A stretch of DNA of 42,869 nucleotides from Paracoccus sp. IB05 (GCF_016405985.1 NZ_JAEFCF010000046.1:1-42869), one strand, 5' to 3'; numbered from the stretch's first letter, positions 25,630 to 36,981 are shown. The notes: generated by a model from the letters alone, not told the origin. Translations and numbers: made by a program.

Positions 25630-27429
25630 TCAGTTGGCCTGTCTTCTGAGGAACGCAGGAATCTCGATCTTGTCCTGATCGTTGCCGGTCTCGCCTTCGT
25701 CATCATAGGCGGTGACCGGAGGTTGTTGGCGATGCGACTGGGCCGGGCTGCGCTCGGCCTGGGTGCCACTTTCAAGATGGCCGGCCATGCGGTTGATCAG
25801 CGAGCCGATGCCAAAGCGCGGGCGCGCGGCCTGCGCAGGTTCCTGGGCAAGCGGCTGCGGCTGCGGCTGCGCCTGACGCGGGTTTTTCTGCACCGCATTG
25901 GCCAGACGGGCCAGCGCAGCCGGGGTCGGCGTGCCGGGCACATGCGGACGCGGTGCGACGAAGGACCCGGCTTCGGCTTCGATCGAGGCAGGCGTCGGAC
26001 GGGCCGAGGTCATACCGGCCTGGCCGGCGGTCGGGCGCGGACGATAGACCGGCGGCGGCACGTCATTCACGTGGCCGTGGTGGTCTTCGTTCTCATAGCG
26101 CGGCTCGAAATCATGGCCATGGGACTCGCCGGCGCCGAAAAGATCTTCGGTATGCGCGCTACGCGGCGCCGCAGCAGGCTGGGCGGGCGCATAGGCCGGA
26201 GCGGGCGCGTAGCCCTGGGGCGGTGCCGGAGCATAGGCCGCAGGCTGCGGAGCCGGCTGATGCGCAACGGGTTGCGGTGCGGCCGGGGCGTGCGACATCG
26301 GTTGCTGCGCGGCGGGCTGCCAGTTCTGCTGCGGTGCGGAGGCGGCTGGCACGAAGGCCACATCCGGCACATCGCTGTGACCGGCGCCATGGCCCGGCTG
26401 CAGTTGCAGCGGCTGCGCCATCGGGCGACGCGTCAGGGGTTGTTCGGGCTTCAGCTGCTGCCCCGCGTCGATGCCGGTGGCCACGACCGAGACGCGGATG
26501 CGCCCTTCCATCGTATTGTCCAGCGTCGAGCCGACGATGATATTGGCTTCCGGATCGACTTTCTCGCGGATGATATTCGCGGCTTCGTCCAGTTCGAACA
26601 GGGTCAGGTCATGGCCGCCGGTGATCGAGATCAGCACGCCTTTGGCGCCATTGAGGCTGATTTCATCAAGGAGCGGGTTGGCAATCGCCTTTTCGGCGGC
26701 CTGAACAGCGCGGTCATCGCCATCGGCCTCGCCCGTCCCCATCATCGCCTTGCCCATCTCATCCATCACCGAACGGACATCGGCGAAGTCGAGATTGATG
26801 ATGCCCGGGCGGACCATCAGATCGGTCACCCCTTTGACACCCTGATACAGGACATCATCGGCCATCGCGAAGGCTTCGGTAAAGGTGGTGCGGTCATTTG
26901 CCAGACGGAACAGATTCTGGTTCGGAATGATGATCAGCGTATCGACGACCTTTTGCAGCGCCTCGATACCCTCTTCGGCCTGACGCATGCGCTTGCCGCC
27001 TTCAAACGAGAAGGGCTTGGTCACGACGCCGACGGTCAGCACGCCCAGCTCACGCGCGGCCTGCGCGATGATCGGCGCCGCGCCCGTGCCTGTTCCGCCG
27101 CCCATACCGGCGGTGATGAAGCACATATGCGCGCCGGCCAGATGGTCGACAATCTCTTCGATGGTTTCTTCGGCGGCGGCGGCCCCAACCGACGGACGCG
27201 CCCCTGCGCCAAGCCCCTCGGTCACCTTCAGGCCCATCTGGATCCTGGCATGGGCCATGGACTGCTGCAGCGCCTGGGCATCGGTATTCGCCACGACGAA
27301 TTCGACGCCTTCAAGCTGCTTGTCGATCATATTATTGACCGCATTGCCGCCTGCCCCGCCCACACCAAACACGGTAATGCGCGGCTTCAGCTCTTCACGC
27401 TGGTTCGCCATCGTCAGATTGAGTGCCAT
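25630..27429 (-). CDS. ftsZ: cell division protein FtsZ
   Basis: 599 residues, the tubulin-like GTPase forming the division ring. GTP-binding motif GGGTGTG (110-116), N-terminal [15 protein letters not shown] and the T7 loop [11 protein letters not shown] are intact. The core ends near residue 330. A disordered linker of about 250 residues follows, rich in Pro, Ala, Gln and His with repeated YAPA units. The conserved end [10 protein letters not shown] (about 588-597), which binds FtsA and other partners, is present. Long linkers are known in alphaproteobacteria. It is 261 nt downstream of ftsA with its own leader, and a terminator follows it. Confidence 0.98.
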   Translation of the reverse strand: MALNLTMANQREELKPRITVFGVGGAGGNAVNNMIDKQLEGVEFVVANTDAQALQQSMAHARIQMGLKVTEGLGAGARPSVGAAAAEETIEEIVDHLAGAHMCFITAGMGGGTGTGAAPIIAQAARELGVLTVGVVTKPFSFEGGKRMRQAEEGIEALQKVVDTLIIIPNQNLFRLANDRTTFTEAFAMADDVLYQGVKGVTDLMVRPGIINLDFADVRSVMDEMGKAMMGTGEADGDDRAVQAAEKAIANPLLDEISLNGAKGVLISITGGHDLTLFELDEAANIIREKVDPEANIIVGSTLDNTMEGRIRVSVVATGIDAGQQLKPEQPLTRRPMAQPLQLQPGHGAGHSDVPDVAFVPAASAPQQNWQPAAQQPMSHAPAAPQPVAHQPAPQPAAYAPAPPQGYAPAPAYAPAQPAAAPRSAHTEDLFGAGESHGHDFEPRYENEDHHGHVNDVPPPVYRPRPTAGQAGMTSARPTPASIEAEAGSFVAPRPHVPGTPTPAALARLANAVQKNPRQAQPQPQPLAQEPAQAARPRFGIGSLINRMAGHLESGTQAERSPAQSHRQQPPVTAYDDEGETGNDQDKIEIPAFLRRQAN

Positions 27430-27689
27430 GGTTCCGCCTGTCCGTTTTTTCCCAGGTCAACATCAAGGTTATCGCCCGTAAACCTTAATGAGCCGTTTTT
27501 GTGATCGTTACGCCGAGATATTCTTTTCGGCTTTGCCCTGCCCGTCCCGGGGCGCGGCATACCGATTTGACTTCCGAGTCTATCGACATCGGCCAGGGAG
27601 GTCACGGAAAAAATAACTTAATCCCACAAAATATGGGGTATTTCCTGCCCCGATCGGCGGGATTTCGCGAGTGACGCTGTATCCTGGGG

Positions 27690-29024
27690 TTACCAGTTGT
27701 CCTTGAACCATCTGAATGCCCTGCGCAAAGACCTGGCCGGATAACGTTCAGCGGGAACTTCAAAATCCCACCACTCATCCTGCGGATGTGCCGCAAAGAG
27801 GCAAAGCCCCACCGCCGAGGCAAAAGCCGGCCCGGTCGCAGCCTGCGGCAGCCCCTGGACCCGCAAGGGGCGGCCCAGACGGACGCGCTGCCCGAGGATG
27901 CGGTTCGCGAGCATATCAAGCCCCGGGATCTGGCTGCCGCCGCCCGTCAGCACGATCTGCTGCGAGGGCAGATGGTCGAAGCCTGCCGCATCCAGCACCG
28001 TGCGCGCCTCTTCGAGGATCTCCTCGACACGGGGGCGCATGATGCCGATCAGCTCGGTGCGCGAGATGCGGCGCCGGTCTTTCTCCCAGTCGCCGCTTTC
28101 GCCGCCCAGCTCGATCATCTCGCGGTCATCCATGCCCGTGGCAAAGAGGCCGCCATGCCGGGTCTTGATCTTTTCGGCATCGGCCGCCGGGATATAAAGC
28201 CCTTTGGAAATATCCGCCGTGACGTGATCGCCGCCCATCCGCACAGAATCGGCATAGATCATGTGTTTCTTCATGAAGATCGAGACGCCGGTCGCACCGC
28301 CGCCCAGATCGATACAGGCGGCGCCCAGTTCCTGCTCATCTTCGACCAGCGAAGAGATCGCCGAGACATAGGCAGAAGACGCGATCCCCGCCAGTTCCAG
28401 ATCACAGCGCTGGATGCAGTAAAGCAGGTTCTGAATCGCGGAATCTTCCACCGACAGAAGGTGCATGTCGCAGGCCAGCCGGTTGCCGATCTGGCCGCGC
28501 GGATCGGCAAGACCCGAGCGGTGATCCAGCGCGAAATTCACCGGCTGCGCATGCAGTACTTCACGACCCGGCCCGATATCGGGCACATCGCAGGACGCGA
28601 GCACGCGGGCGATGTCATGTTCGGTGACGACATTGTCTTCAAGATCGATCTCGCCCGCCAGCCCGTAAGAGCGCGGCTCGGCGCCCGAGAAACAGGCGAT
28701 CACGTGATCGACACGGACATTCGCCATTTTCTGCGCCGCCTGGACGGCGGTGCGGATGGCGCGCTCGGTCTCGTTCATCACCGAAATCTCGCCGAACCGC
28801 ACCCCGCGCGAGCGGGTGGTGGCGGCGCCGATGATGCGGAATTTCGACTGGCCGGCCATCGGGCCGACGCCCTCGACCTCGCGCAGACGGGCTTCGCCGT
28901 CGAATTTCAGGATGAGGCAGGCAATTTTCGAAGTGCCCACATCAAGAATGGCAATCACGCCCCGCTGCATGGCAGCCCGGCGCATGTTCCGCATGACGCG
29001 TTGGGTCTGGTAGAGGTCGGTCAC
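27690..29024 (-). CDS. ftsA: cell division protein FtsA
   Basis: 444 residues, actin-like protein tethering FtsZ to the membrane. Seen: IAILDVGTSKIACLI (phosphate 1), GAACIDLGGGATGVSIF (phosphate 2), IVLTGGGSQIPGL (adenosine), and the 1C-domain region between. The C-terminal segment LRRAFRWFKDNW is a good amphipathic membrane helix. The N-terminus has an extra 20 residues ([16 protein letters not shown]) compared with E. coli FtsA. The start overlaps ftsQ by 4 nt. Length matches alphaproteobacterial FtsA. Confidence 0.97.
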   Translation of the reverse strand: MTDLYQTQRVMRNMRRAAMQRGVIAILDVGTSKIACLILKFDGEARLREVEGVGPMAGQSKFRIIGAATTRSRGVRFGEISVMNETERAIRTAVQAAQKMANVRVDHVIACFSGAEPRSYGLAGEIDLEDNVVTEHDIARVLASCDVPDIGPGREVLHAQPVNFALDHRSGLADPRGQIGNRLACDMHLLSVEDSAIQNLLYCIQRCDLELAGIASSAYVSAISSLVEDEQELGAACIDLGGGATGVSIFMKKHMIYADSVRMGGDHVTADISKGLYIPAADAEKIKTRHGGLFATGMDDREMIELGGESGDWEKDRRRISRTELIGIMRPRVEEILEEARTVLDAAGFDHLPSQQIVLTGGGSQIPGLDMLANRILGQRVRLGRPLRVQGLPQAATGPAFASAVGLCLFAAHPQDEWWDFEVPAERYPARSLRRAFRWFKDNW

Positions 29025-29986
29025 AATTCGGTCTCCACGGTTTCGGGCAGGGGCTGAAGGCCTTTGGCGCGACGAAGCTCGTTCATCGCATAGGTGGTGA
29101 GGCGCAGGGTCGGACGGTTCGGCAGCCGCAGATCGACAGCCACCAGATCGCGGGCGAGCATGTCCTGCGCCTGATCCAGCGCCAGCAGACGTTCCAGCGC
29201 GCGCACCGGACGGTCTTCGGGCAAAAGAATGCGCTGGCCGCGATCCAGCACGATATCCCAGCGGCGCTCGCCCATCCGGACAAGACCCCGGATCCGGGGC
29301 GCAATCGGCCCGGCGGCGGCAAGGATCTCCAGCGCCTCAGGGGCTGCGGCATCCGCCCCCTCGCCCGCGATCAGCGGCAGGTCGTCGCGGTCAGCCCGTT
29401 CAAAAAGGCCTGCGACCCGGTGACCGGTCTCGTCAACCAGCGAGAGCCCCGAGGCCTGGCGCCAGACGAGGACAGGCTGGCGTTCGGTGATCAGAACCGA
29501 AAGCACGCCGCCCGACCGCACCCGCAATTCCACCCCCTTGACGGCATCAAGCTCGACCACCCGGGCGCGGGCGGCTTCGAGATCCAGGTCAAACGAGCTT
29601 TGCGGCAGGTTCAGATCCAGCCGCGCGCGCACGGCATCCGCCAGCTCGACCGAGGAACCCTCGATCGAGACCAGCGTCACCATGAATTCCGGGCGGCTCT
29701 GGAATTTCTCACGCAGGTCGGTGAAGACCTGGACCACGCTGTTGCGGCGGTCTTCGCCCGACATATAGACGCCGGCCATCGCCGCCACCGCAAGAACCGG
29801 CAGCCCGACCCGCAGGAAAGCGCGCAGGTAAGGCGTCAGCATCACCCGCTGCATCCGGTAGGCCCAGAGCGAGGGCGACGGATCATGCGCCACCTTCTGG
29901 CGCGTCAGCGGCGGCTCGGCGCGACCGAACCCCGGCTGGCGGCCATGGCGCGCGGGGCGCAGGCGGAAGGGGATCAGCGATCGCAT
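29021..29986 (-). CDS. ftsQ: cell division protein FtsQ
   Basis: 321 residues, bitopic inner-membrane protein of the divisome. A cytoplasmic N-terminus (1-55, basic), one transmembrane helix (about 57-75, [22 protein letters not shown]) and a periplasmic part follow. The periplasmic part holds a POTRA domain (about 95-165, with [11 protein letters not shown]) and the beta domain. It overlaps ddl by 13 nt upstream and ftsA by 4 nt downstream, so translation of the three is probably coupled. Confidence 0.94.
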   Translation of the reverse strand: MRSLIPFRLRPARHGRQPGFGRAEPPLTRQKVAHDPSPSLWAYRMQRVMLTPYLRAFLRVGLPVLAVAAMAGVYMSGEDRRNSVVQVFTDLREKFQSRPEFMVTLVSIEGSSVELADAVRARLDLNLPQSSFDLDLEAARARVVELDAVKGVELRVRSGGVLSVLITERQPVLVWRQASGLSLVDETGHRVAGLFERADRDDLPLIAGEGADAAAPEALEILAAAGPIAPRIRGLVRMGERRWDIVLDRGQRILLPEDRPVRALERLLALDQAQDMLARDLVAVDLRLPNRPTLRLTTYAMNELRRAKGLQPLPETVETEL

Positions 29987-30891
29987 GACGCGTCCTCGAC
30001 CAGCCAGGAGCAGAGTTCGGGGAAGGAAATCCCCTGATACGCCGCCTGTTCGGGCGCGAGCGAGGTCGGTGTCATGCCCGGCTGGGTATTGACCTCAAGA
30101 AGGATCAGCCCCGCAAGGCCACGGCTTTCATCCCAGCGGTAATCGGCGCGCGACAGGCCACGGCAGCCAAGCGCCCGATGCGCCTTCACCGCGATGTCGA
30201 GACAGGCGTCAGAGATCTCTTGCGGCAGATCCGCCGGGATCACATGGCGTGAGCCACCCGCCTTGTATTTCGCATCATAGTCATACCAGCCATCGGTGAC
30301 GATATCGGTCACGCCAAGCGCGCGATCCCCCATCACGGCAACCGTCATCTCGCGGCCCGGAACATAGGTCTCGACCATCACCATCTCGGGCATGGTTTCC
30401 GCCAGACGCGGCGCATTCGATCCGGGATGGACCAGATAGACCCCGACCGAGGAGCCTTCATTATTCGGCTTCACAACATAGGGCGGCGGCAGCACATGAC
30501 CGGCCTCGACCGCGTCGCGCGACGCGATCACGCTTTCGACCACCGGCAGGCCAGCGGCGCGAAACACTTCTTTCGAGCGGGTCTTGTCCATCGCGAGTGA
30601 GGAGGCCAGCAGGCCGGAATGGGTATAGGGGATGCGCAGCCATTCAAGAATGCCCTGGACGCAGCCATCTTCGCCCCAGCGGCCATGAAGCGCATTGAAC
30701 ACGGCATCCGGGCGCAGCTCGGTCAGGCGCGCGGCCAGATCGCGGCCGGCATCGACCTCGATCACCTCATAACCCGCCTCACGCAGCGCCGTCGCACATT
30801 CCGCACCCGAGGAGAGGGAGACCTCTCTCTCGGCAGACATGCCACCTTTCAGAACCGCCACGCGGGGAAATCTGCCCGATCCCGCCGCCAT
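29974..30891 (-). CDS. ddl: D-alanine--D-alanine ligase
   Basis: 305 residues, ATP-grasp enzyme making the D-Ala-D-Ala dipeptide for the peptidoglycan stem. Seen: N-terminal [20 protein letters not shown]-grasp [15 protein letters not shown], a metal-binding [11 protein letters not shown], and [14 protein letters not shown] sits about 6 nt before the ATG. It is 102 nt downstream of murB and overlaps ftsQ by 13 nt. Length fits the short DdlB class found in dcw clusters. Confidence 0.96.
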   Translation of the reverse strand: MAAGSGRFPRVAVLKGGMSAEREVSLSSGAECATALREAGYEVIEVDAGRDLAARLTELRPDAVFNALHGRWGEDGCVQGILEWLRIPYTHSGLLASSLAMDKTRSKEVFRAAGLPVVESVIASRDAVEAGHVLPPPYVVKPNNEGSSVGVYLVHPGSNAPRLAETMPEMVMVETYVPGREMTVAVMGDRALGVTDIVTDGWYDYDAKYKAGGSRHVIPADLPQEISDACLDIAVKAHRALGCRGLSRADYRWDESRGLAGLILLEVNTQPGMTPTSLAPEQAAYQGISFPELCSWLVEDASCDR

Positions 30892-30993
30892 TTACTGCCT
30901 CTCGGGGTCTTGCTGACCCCTTTTTGTTATTCCCGGCTTTATCGCCGCTTTGTTACCCGGATCACATGCCTGGATCCAGGGCCTTGACTCTTG

Positions 30994-31926
30994 TCAGCGA
31001 CCTGGTTCGCCAACCCGCATGATTTCCCATTCTAGCGTGATCCCGCTGGATTGGAACACCTTTTTTCGCACTTCTTCCCCAAGTGATTCGAGATCCGTGG
31101 CCGTAGCGCCACCGGTATTGATCATGAAATTGGCATGCATCGGCGACATCTGCGCCGCGCCGACCGATGCGCCGCGCATTCCGGCGTCATCAATCAGCTT
31201 CCAGGCCTTCAGCTCATGGCTGTCATCCGCCCGGCCCGTCGAGGAAAACCCGGCCGGATTGCGGAAGGTCGAGCCCGCCGTGCGCTCTTTCGTGGGCTGC
31301 GAGGCGTCACGTTTCGCGAGCTGCTCTGCCATCCGCGCGGCCAGCGCCCCGGGGTCGCCTTCGGGTGCGCGGAAGGTGGCCGAGATCAGCACGGCGCCCT
31401 CCGGCAGGTCCGACTGGCGGTAGCGCAGGTTCAGCTCCGCCGCCGGCAGAACCTTCGTCTCGCCCTGGCGGGTGATGATCTTCACCTCCTCCAGGTGATC
31501 GGCAACATATAGCCCGTAACAGCCCGCATTCATCCTGACCGCGCCGCCGATACTGCCGGGAATGGTGCGCAGGAAGGTCAGATCCCGCCCGGCCTCGGCC
31601 GCCTTTTTCGCGACATGCGCGTCAAGTGCTGCGGCACCGGCAATCACCCGGTCACCCTCGATTTCAATCCCGTTGAACCCGCGTCCGAGCCGGATCACCA
31701 CAGCACGCAGCCCGCCATCGCGCACGATCAGGTTCGACCCCACCCCCATCGGGAAGACCGCAATCTCCGGGGGCAACGCGCGCAGAAATTCGGCCAGATC
31801 CGGCTCATCCGCCGGCTGGAAGAACCAGTCCGCCGGGCCGCCGACCCGAAGCCAGGTCAGGTCGGCAAGCGGGCGATCAGCGGTCAGCGGGCCGCGCGGG
31901 GTGGGGAGAGCCAGAGCATGTGTCAT
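30994..31926 (-). CDS. murB: UDP-N-acetylenolpyruvoylglucosamine reductase MurB
   Basis: 310 residues, FAD/NADPH enzyme reducing enolpyruvyl-UDP-GlcNAc to UDP-MurNAc. FAD-binding segments [12 protein letters not shown] and [18 protein letters not shown] are clear. The catalytic Ser is in [14 protein letters not shown], and a C-terminal [14 protein letters not shown] is typical. The absence of the extra loop makes it a type II MurB-like protein, as in related alphaproteobacteria. It follows a 125-residue membrane-protein gene by 68 nt. Confidence 0.96.
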   Translation of the reverse strand: MTHALALPTPRGPLTADRPLADLTWLRVGGPADWFFQPADEPDLAEFLRALPPEIAVFPMGVGSNLIVRDGGLRAVVIRLGRGFNGIEIEGDRVIAGAAALDAHVAKKAAEAGRDLTFLRTIPGSIGGAVRMNAGCYGLYVADHLEEVKIITRQGETKVLPAAELNLRYRQSDLPEGAVLISATFRAPEGDPGALAARMAEQLAKRDASQPTKERTAGSTFRNPAGFSSTGRADDSHELKAWKLIDDAGMRGASVGAAQMSPMHANFMINTGGATATDLESLGEEVRKKVFQSSGITLEWEIMRVGEPGR

Positions 31927-31994
31927 GGGGCTCAGCTATCCGCGAAGCCCGGCTTTGCGCAAGGGGGTGCCCATGGATCAGCGCCGCCTGCAGA

Positions 31995-32372
31995 TCAGCC
32001 CTGGCGGCGTTTTGCCCGGATCTGCAGGAGTTTCCGCACCATCACAACAACCACGACCGCTCCAAGCGCCACCAGGGGCAGCCATGGCAGGGCCTGGACA
32101 AGCAGGCCCTCGCCGGTGCCGTCGCGGCCTCTCCCCCCGGCGCCTCCACCGTTCATGAGCCACACGAGGGGTGCCAGCAGCACAAGTATCCAGATCGCGA
32201 AGAAGTCGATGATATTGCGCGCCTCGAGCGCTGCAATCGCCGGGGGCAGCGCCACAATACAGAGGATCAGGATCAGCCGCAGCGCAATGCCAGAGGCCTC
32301 CCCTCTGACAAAGGGGATCACCACCAGCAACAGCATCGCGACTGAGACCGGGATAACATAGGAGAGCGGCAT
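31995..32372 (-). CDS. small membrane protein in the dcw cluster, unknown function
   Basis: 125 residues, very hydrophobic, with about four helices (for example VIPVSVAMLLLVVIPFV, IALRLILILCIVALPPAIAA, FFAIWILVLLAPLVWLM and LVALGAVVVVVMV). A Gly/Arg/Asp loop (about 85-95) lies between helices 3 and 4, and the C-terminus is basic (RKLLQIRAKRRQG). The ATG at 32372 is chosen because the hydrophobic region starts there; the frame is open further upstream with no good start. It lies between the DUF2484 gene and murB on the same strand. No family recognised. Confidence 0.65.
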   Translation of the reverse strand: MPLSYVIPVSVAMLLLVVIPFVRGEASGIALRLILILCIVALPPAIAALEARNIIDFFAIWILVLLAPLVWLMNGGGAGGRGRDGTGEGLLVQALPWLPLVALGAVVVVVMVRKLLQIRAKRRQG

Positions 32373-32440
32373 GACGGACCCCAGGCTGGACGCTGGCCAC
32401 ACTATTGCCAGGAGCTTTGTCCGGAATATGGCTTTCCGGC

Positions 32441-32686
32441 TCAGCCCGTTCTGCGCATCGAGCGCCAGAACCAGATCAGCGGCCAGCGCATCACACTCGC
32501 GCCCCCGATCAGGAAGACAAGGCCCCAGACCGGGCCGTTGCTCCATGTCACCCAGCCCAGCAGCGGGATGCCGATCACCACCAGCATCATCGCCGCGCGG
32601 ATATGTTTGTCGCGGGTGGGAAACATCGCGATCACATTGGCCAGAACCAGCCAGAGACAGGCCAGGATCAGGGAAAGGTCAATCAT
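32441..32686 (-). CDS. DUF2484 family membrane protein
   Basis: 81 residues with three hydrophobic helices (about 2-20, 31-49 and 54-70), starting MIDLSLILACLWLVLANV and carrying MFPTRDKHIRAAMMLV. This matches DUF2484, a small-protein family I know mainly from Rhodobacteraceae beside murB. The ATG at 32686 gives the family length; upstream codons in the frame are not used. Function is unknown; a link to wall synthesis or division rests on position only. Confidence 0.85.
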   Translation of the reverse strand: MIDLSLILACLWLVLANVIAMFPTRDKHIRAAMMLVVIGIPLLGWVTWSNGPVWGLVFLIGGASVMRWPLIWFWRSMRRTG

Positions 32687-32753
32687 GGCAGCCCCGTGCA
32701 TTCGGGCGCGTTGAAAGGCGCCTTCGGTGTCATCAATGTTACAGTCGGGCCCG

Positions 32754-33089
32754 TCACAGGCTATCCACCAGCGTGAGGGCGAGAATACAGAGGTGAAGGA
32801 CCGCAAAACCGATCCCCACCGGCATGGAATATGCTGCGATCACGCCGATGATCAGCCCGATCCCGGGCCCGGCCGCCAGCCCGATGGCGACCAGCATCTC
32901 GCCGAGACCGGCCAGATAACTGCCGGTCGCAATGGTCGAGAGCCAGACGAAAAGCCCTACAAGCCCCGCCACGACCAGCAAGGCCAGGATGACCGTAAGT
33001 TTCCATCCGCGCCTCCAGGCCGCCCATGTCCCCGCCGCGCTCGCCCAGGTGGCGACGAAGAAGGCGAGGAGCGAGACGGCCACCTCCAC
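32754..33089 (-). CDS. hypothetical membrane protein after murC
   Basis: 111 residues if translation begins at the GTG at 33089; a GTG at 33083 is an alternative. Four hydrophobic helices follow (VSLLAFFVATWASAAG, LTVILALLVVAGLVGLFVWL, MLVAIGLAAGPGIGLIIGV and VGIGFAVLHLCILALTL). It begins 4 nt after the murC stop, so translation is probably coupled. No family recognised and no conserved polar motif stands out. Position suggests a role linked to wall growth, which is inference. Confidence 0.6.
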   Translation of the reverse strand: MEVAVSLLAFFVATWASAAGTWAAWRRGWKLTVILALLVVAGLVGLFVWLSTIATGSYLAGLGEMLVAIGLAAGPGIGLIIGVIAAYSMPVGIGFAVLHLCILALTLVDSL

Positions 33090-33093
33090 CCGC

Positions 33094-34521
33094 TCAGGCC
33101 GCCTGACCAAGCAGTTTCGCCGGCAGCCCGTTCGCCCAGGCCGAGATGGTCCCGGCGCCAAGGCAGACAAAGATATCGCCCGGCCGCGCCTGTTCGCGGA
33201 AGAGCCGCGCAAGATCCGCCTCGTCGATCACCGCGCGGGCGTGACGATGGCCATGCGCGATCAGCCCGGCCACGAGATCATCGCGGCTCGCGCCAGGGAT
33301 CGGGTCTTCGCCCGCCGCATAGACCTCGGCGATGCCAACCACATCGGCCTCGTTGAAACAGGTGCAGAAATCATCGAACAGGTTCGAAAGCCGCGAATAG
33401 CGATGCGGCTGATGCACCGCGATCACCCGCGCGCCCGGGGTGCCGGATACCGCCTGGCGGGCCGCTTTCAGCACGGCGGCAATCTCGACCGGGTGATGGC
33501 CGTAATCGTCGATGATCGGCACCCCGCTCACCTCGCCCACCCTGGTAAAGCGGCGGTTGACCCCGGCAAAGCCCGCCAGCGCCGCGCGGATTTCTTCTTT
33601 CTTCATGCCCAGATGGCGGGCGACAGCCACCGCCGAAAGCGCGTTCGACACATTATGGTCGCCGGGCATCGGCAGCTCGCACCCTTCGATAACCGAGCCT
33701 TCGCCCTCGTTTTGCAGCTGGATGTCGAAGCAGGACATGCCCTTTTCGAACCTGAGATTCACCGCCCGCACATCGGCCTGGGCATTGAAGCCAAAGCTGA
33801 TCACCCGGCGGTCGGCGACGCGGCCGACCAGCGCCTGCACTTCGGGATGGTCGGTGCAGCAGACCGCCACGCCATAAAACGGGATATTCGAGACGAAATC
33901 GAGGAAGCCCTTGCGCAAAGCCTCGATGGTGCCCCAGTGCTCCATATGTTCGGGATCGATATTGGTCACGATGGCGATGGTCGCGGGCAGCCGGTTGAAC
34001 GAGCCGTCAGACTCGTCGGCCTCGACCACCATCCATTCGCCCGCACCGGCCCGCGCGTTCGACCCGTAAGCATGGATCACGCCGCCATTGATCACGGTCG
34101 GATCAAAGCCGCCTTTGTCGAGCAAAGTCGCGACCATCGTCGTCGTGGTCGTCTTGCCATGGGTGCCCGCGACCGCGATGTTTGACCGCAGGCGCATCAG
34201 CTCGGCCAGCATCTCGGCGCGGCGCACCACGGGAAGCTTGCGGCGGCGCGCCTCTTCCAGTTCCGGGTTACCGCGTTTGATCGCCGAGGAAATCACCACG
34301 ACCGAGACGTCTTCGCCGATATTCTCGGCCCGCTGCCCCTCATGGAATTCAGCACCAAGGGCCACCAGCCGGTCAGTGATTTTCGACGCCTTGCTGTCAG
34401 AGCCCTGCACCCGGTAACCCAAAGTCAGCAGGACCTCGGCGATGCCCGACATGCCGATGCCGCCGATGCCGACGAAATGGATCGGCCCGAGCTCCAGCGG
34501 GAGTTTGGTTGCGGCATTCAT
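33094..34521 (-). CDS. murC: UDP-N-acetylmuramate--L-alanine ligase MurC
   Basis: 475 residues, first Mur ligase, adding L-Ala to UDP-MurNAc with ATP. N-terminal UDP-binding [21 protein letters not shown] loop [13 protein letters not shown] (about 112-124), [10 protein letters not shown] and the C-terminal [11 protein letters not shown] with HQPHRYSR are all present. It overlaps murG by 4 nt. Length is typical. Its downstream neighbours are three small membrane-protein genes before murB, which separates murC from murB compared with many alphaproteobacteria. Confidence 0.97.
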   Translation of the reverse strand: MNAATKLPLELGPIHFVGIGGIGMSGIAEVLLTLGYRVQGSDSKASKITDRLVALGAEFHEGQRAENIGEDVSVVVISSAIKRGNPELEEARRRKLPVVRRAEMLAELMRLRSNIAVAGTHGKTTTTTMVATLLDKGGFDPTVINGGVIHAYGSNARAGAGEWMVVEADESDGSFNRLPATIAIVTNIDPEHMEHWGTIEALRKGFLDFVSNIPFYGVAVCCTDHPEVQALVGRVADRRVISFGFNAQADVRAVNLRFEKGMSCFDIQLQNEGEGSVIEGCELPMPGDHNVSNALSAVAVARHLGMKKEEIRAALAGFAGVNRRFTRVGEVSGVPIIDDYGHHPVEIAAVLKAARQAVSGTPGARVIAVHQPHRYSRLSNLFDDFCTCFNEADVVGIAEVYAAGEDPIPGASRDDLVAGLIAHGHRHARAVIDEADLARLFREQARPGDIFVCLGAGTISAWANGLPAKLLGQAA

Positions 34522-35609
34522 CTTTTATCTCCTGCGAGCTCTTCGACCAGCGCCACCAGAGTTTCGGTCGCATCCGGGCGGCCACAGCTCAGCGCATTGG
34601 CGGCCATCTGCCGCGCGCCCCGGGGATTTCCGAGGACGGCGGCGACTTGCGCGCTCAGGCTGGCGGGGTCAAGCAGTTTCTCAGGGATCAGCACCGCTGC
34701 CCCGGCGTCAACCAGGCCGCGCGCATTGGCGGTCTGGTGATCGCCCGTCGCGGCAGCAAAGGGGATCAGCACCGAAGGGCGCCCGATCACCGAAATATCC
34801 GCGACCGATGAGGCGCCGGACCGCGAGATCACCAGCTGCGCCTCGGAAAGCCTGCGGGGGATATCGTCGAAAAACGGCCTGATCTCGGCGCGGATCCCGG
34901 CCTCGTAATAGCCGGTCTGCGCCCGTTCGGCATCCTCGGCCCGGGCCTGATGCGCCACGCGCAGATTGTCGCGCAGGCGCCCGGGCAGCAAAGCGAGTGC
35001 CGCGGGTACCACATCCGAAAGGATGCGCGCGCCCTGGCTGCCACCGATCACCAGCAGGCTCATCGGGTAGTCACCCGGCTCGATATAGGGGGCGCCGGCG
35101 CGTTCCAGGACGCTCGCGCGCACCGGATTGCCGACAGGCTGGCCCTCGACGCCCTCAGGCAAGGCGGTCGGCCAGGTGCCGCAGGCGACAAGGTCAACGC
35201 GTCTGGCAAAAAGCTGGTTCACCCGCCCCAGCACGCCGTTTTGTTCATGGATCATCCGGGGACGGCGCAAGAGGAACGCCGCCGACAGCGCCGGTATGGT
35301 CGGATAGCCGCCAAAGCCCACCACGACAACGGGCTTGTCGGACAGCATCTTCACTGCCGCCCCGATCACGCCGCCCGCGATCCGGAAGGGGGCTGCCAGT
35401 TTCGCCACCGCGCCGCCGCGCGCGAAAGTGGCCGAAGACACTTTCTCGACAACCACCGCTTTGGGAAATCCGCCGGCATAGCGCGCACCGCGCTCATCGG
35501 TCGACAGTCTGACCCGCCAGCCGCGCGCCAGCATGGCCTCGGCCAGGGCCTGGGCGGGGAACATATGCCCGCCGGTACCCCCGGCCGCGATCAGCAGCAA
35601 CGGCGCCAT
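34518..35609 (-). CDS. murG: MurG glycosyltransferase (lipid II synthesis)
   Basis: 363 residues, GT28 enzyme adding GlcNAc to lipid I on the inner face of the membrane. The N-terminal [19 protein letters not shown] and [11 protein letters not shown] motifs bind the lipid acceptor side, and the C-terminal half holds [11 protein letters not shown] and [13 protein letters not shown] with [14 protein letters not shown] for UDP-GlcNAc. It overlaps ftsW by 1 nt (TGATG arrangement) and murC by 4 nt, so translation is tightly coupled. Confidence 0.97.
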   Translation of the reverse strand: MAPLLLIAAGGTGGHMFPAQALAEAMLARGWRVRLSTDERGARYAGGFPKAVVVEKVSSATFARGGAVAKLAAPFRIAGGVIGAAVKMLSDKPVVVVGFGGYPTIPALSAAFLLRRPRMIHEQNGVLGRVNQLFARRVDLVACGTWPTALPEGVEGQPVGNPVRASVLERAGAPYIEPGDYPMSLLVIGGSQGARILSDVVPAALALLPGRLRDNLRVAHQARAEDAERAQTGYYEAGIRAEIRPFFDDIPRRLSEAQLVISRSGASSVADISVIGRPSVLIPFAAATGDHQTANARGLVDAGAAVLIPEKLLDPASLSAQVAAVLGNPRGARQMAANALSCGRPDATETLVALVEELAGDKR

Positions 35610-36772
35610 CAGCGCCTCCGCCCGAAGAGTTCCGCCATCCGGTCGCGCGGCCTGGTCCGGGTCAGCGCCAGAAGCATCCCCACCGTGATCCCGGCGGCGA
35701 TGATCGAAGAGCCCCCGTAAGAGACGAAGGGCAGCGTCATGCCCTTTGCGGGCAACAGACGAACGGCAACGCCCATATTGATCATGGCCTGGACGCCGAA
35801 GATACAGGCAAGGCCCGATCCGGCCAAACGGGTGAACGTGTCACGTTCGGCGGTCAGCCGCACCAGCGAGCGCACCACGACGATCCCGAACAGCGCGAGG
35901 ATCACGAGGACGAGCACAAGGCCATATTCCTCGGCCGCGACCGCGATGATGAAGTCAGTATGCGCATCGGGCAGCGACCATTTCACCTGGCCCTCGCCGA
36001 CGCCGACGCCGAAGAAGCCGCCTTCCTGGATCGCGTTTGCCGCATAGCCCAGCTGGGTGCGCGGATCGACCTCCGGAGACAGGAACCCGTCGATCCGGCG
36101 GGCAAAGTGTTCAGACGCGCCATAGGCGGTAAAGCCGCCGAATGCGACAATGCCGATGACGGATGCAATCAGCACCATCGGCGCCCCCGCGATGAAATAG
36201 ATCACGCCCCAGGAGAAAACGATCAGCGCCGATTGCCCGAAATCAGGCTGCATGGCCAGAAAACCGACCACAAGGCCGAGGATCCCGAAGGAAATCAGCT
36301 TGCCGGGTGGCCCGTTGATATCCTGGGCCGCCGCCATCATCCAGGCGGTGACGATCACGAAACCTGGCTTGAGGAATTCAGAAGGTTGCAGCGAAAAGCC
36401 GCCCAGCGACAGCCAGCGAATGGCGCCCTTGCCGTGATCCTGACCGACGAAAGGCAGCGCCATGACAAGCACCAGCGCGATCACGAAACCAAGGATCCCA
36501 AGCCGCCGCACCACCGCAGGTGGCATGGTCGAAATTGCCAGCATCACCACGAGCGCGATACAGCCGAAAACCGCCTGACGCTGCACATAGAAGAACTGGT
36601 TCAGCTCGTTCCGGCTTGCAAGCGGCACCGAGGCCGCAAGGCCCAGCAGCAGCCCGATCCCGAACAGCATGAAAACCGAACACATGGTCCAGCGATCAAC
36701 CGTACGCCACCAGCGCGGCAGCACAGGCTCGCGTATAGCAACGGGTGAGGAACCATAGACCATCTCAGTCAT
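35609..36772 (-). CDS. ftsW: SEDS peptidoglycan glycosyltransferase FtsW
   Basis: 387 residues, polytopic SEDS protein that polymerises septal peptidoglycan from lipid II. About ten helices are visible. Seen: [19 protein letters not shown], the FtsW/RodA signature with the functional region, [10 protein letters not shown], and the end [29 protein letters not shown] about 9 nt before the ATG supports the start. The N-terminus is a cytoplasmic 28-residue tail. Upstream lies a glycosyltransferase gene rather than murD, so this is the first gene of the local dcw transcript. Confidence 0.96.
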   Translation of the reverse strand: MTEMVYGSSPVAIREPVLPRWWRTVDRWTMCSVFMLFGIGLLLGLAASVPLASRNELNQFFYVQRQAVFGCIALVVMLAISTMPPAVVRRLGILGFVIALVLVMALPFVGQDHGKGAIRWLSLGGFSLQPSEFLKPGFVIVTAWMMAAAQDINGPPGKLISFGILGLVVGFLAMQPDFGQSALIVFSWGVIYFIAGAPMVLIASVIGIVAFGGFTAYGASEHFARRIDGFLSPEVDPRTQLGYAANAIQEGGFFGVGVGEGQVKWSLPDAHTDFIIAVAAEEYGLVLVLVILALFGIVVVRSLVRLTAERDTFTRLAGSGLACIFGVQAMINMGVAVRLLPAKGMTLPFVSYGGSSIIAAGITVGMLLALTRTRPRDRMAELFGRRR

Positions 36773-36981
36773 GGGGAGCCGCCTCGATAAATCGGTAAAC
36801 CGAATTTCTGCCTCTGGCCCGGGTGTCCCCCCGGGTCCGTAATGTGAAACTCTACCGGCAAAGAGGCCGGAAGGCCAGCGAAAATCCGGCCGGATTGTGG
36901 CGGCATCTGCTGGCTTTTACCTGGCAGGCGGGGGTCGTCCGGCGCCATGTCTCAGGTCGCTTCAGCCCGGCCCGTTTGACG

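Noticed and set aside
25723-27504. A 593-codon plus-strand frame opposite ftsZ
   Set aside because: FtsZ on the minus strand is unmistakable; the plus frame is Arg/Gly/His-rich with no motif.
30904-30925. Stem GGGGTC/GACCCC followed by TTTTT upstream of ddl
   Set aside because: The T-run is on the plus strand while all neighbouring genes are on the minus strand, so a terminator role for them is unlikely.
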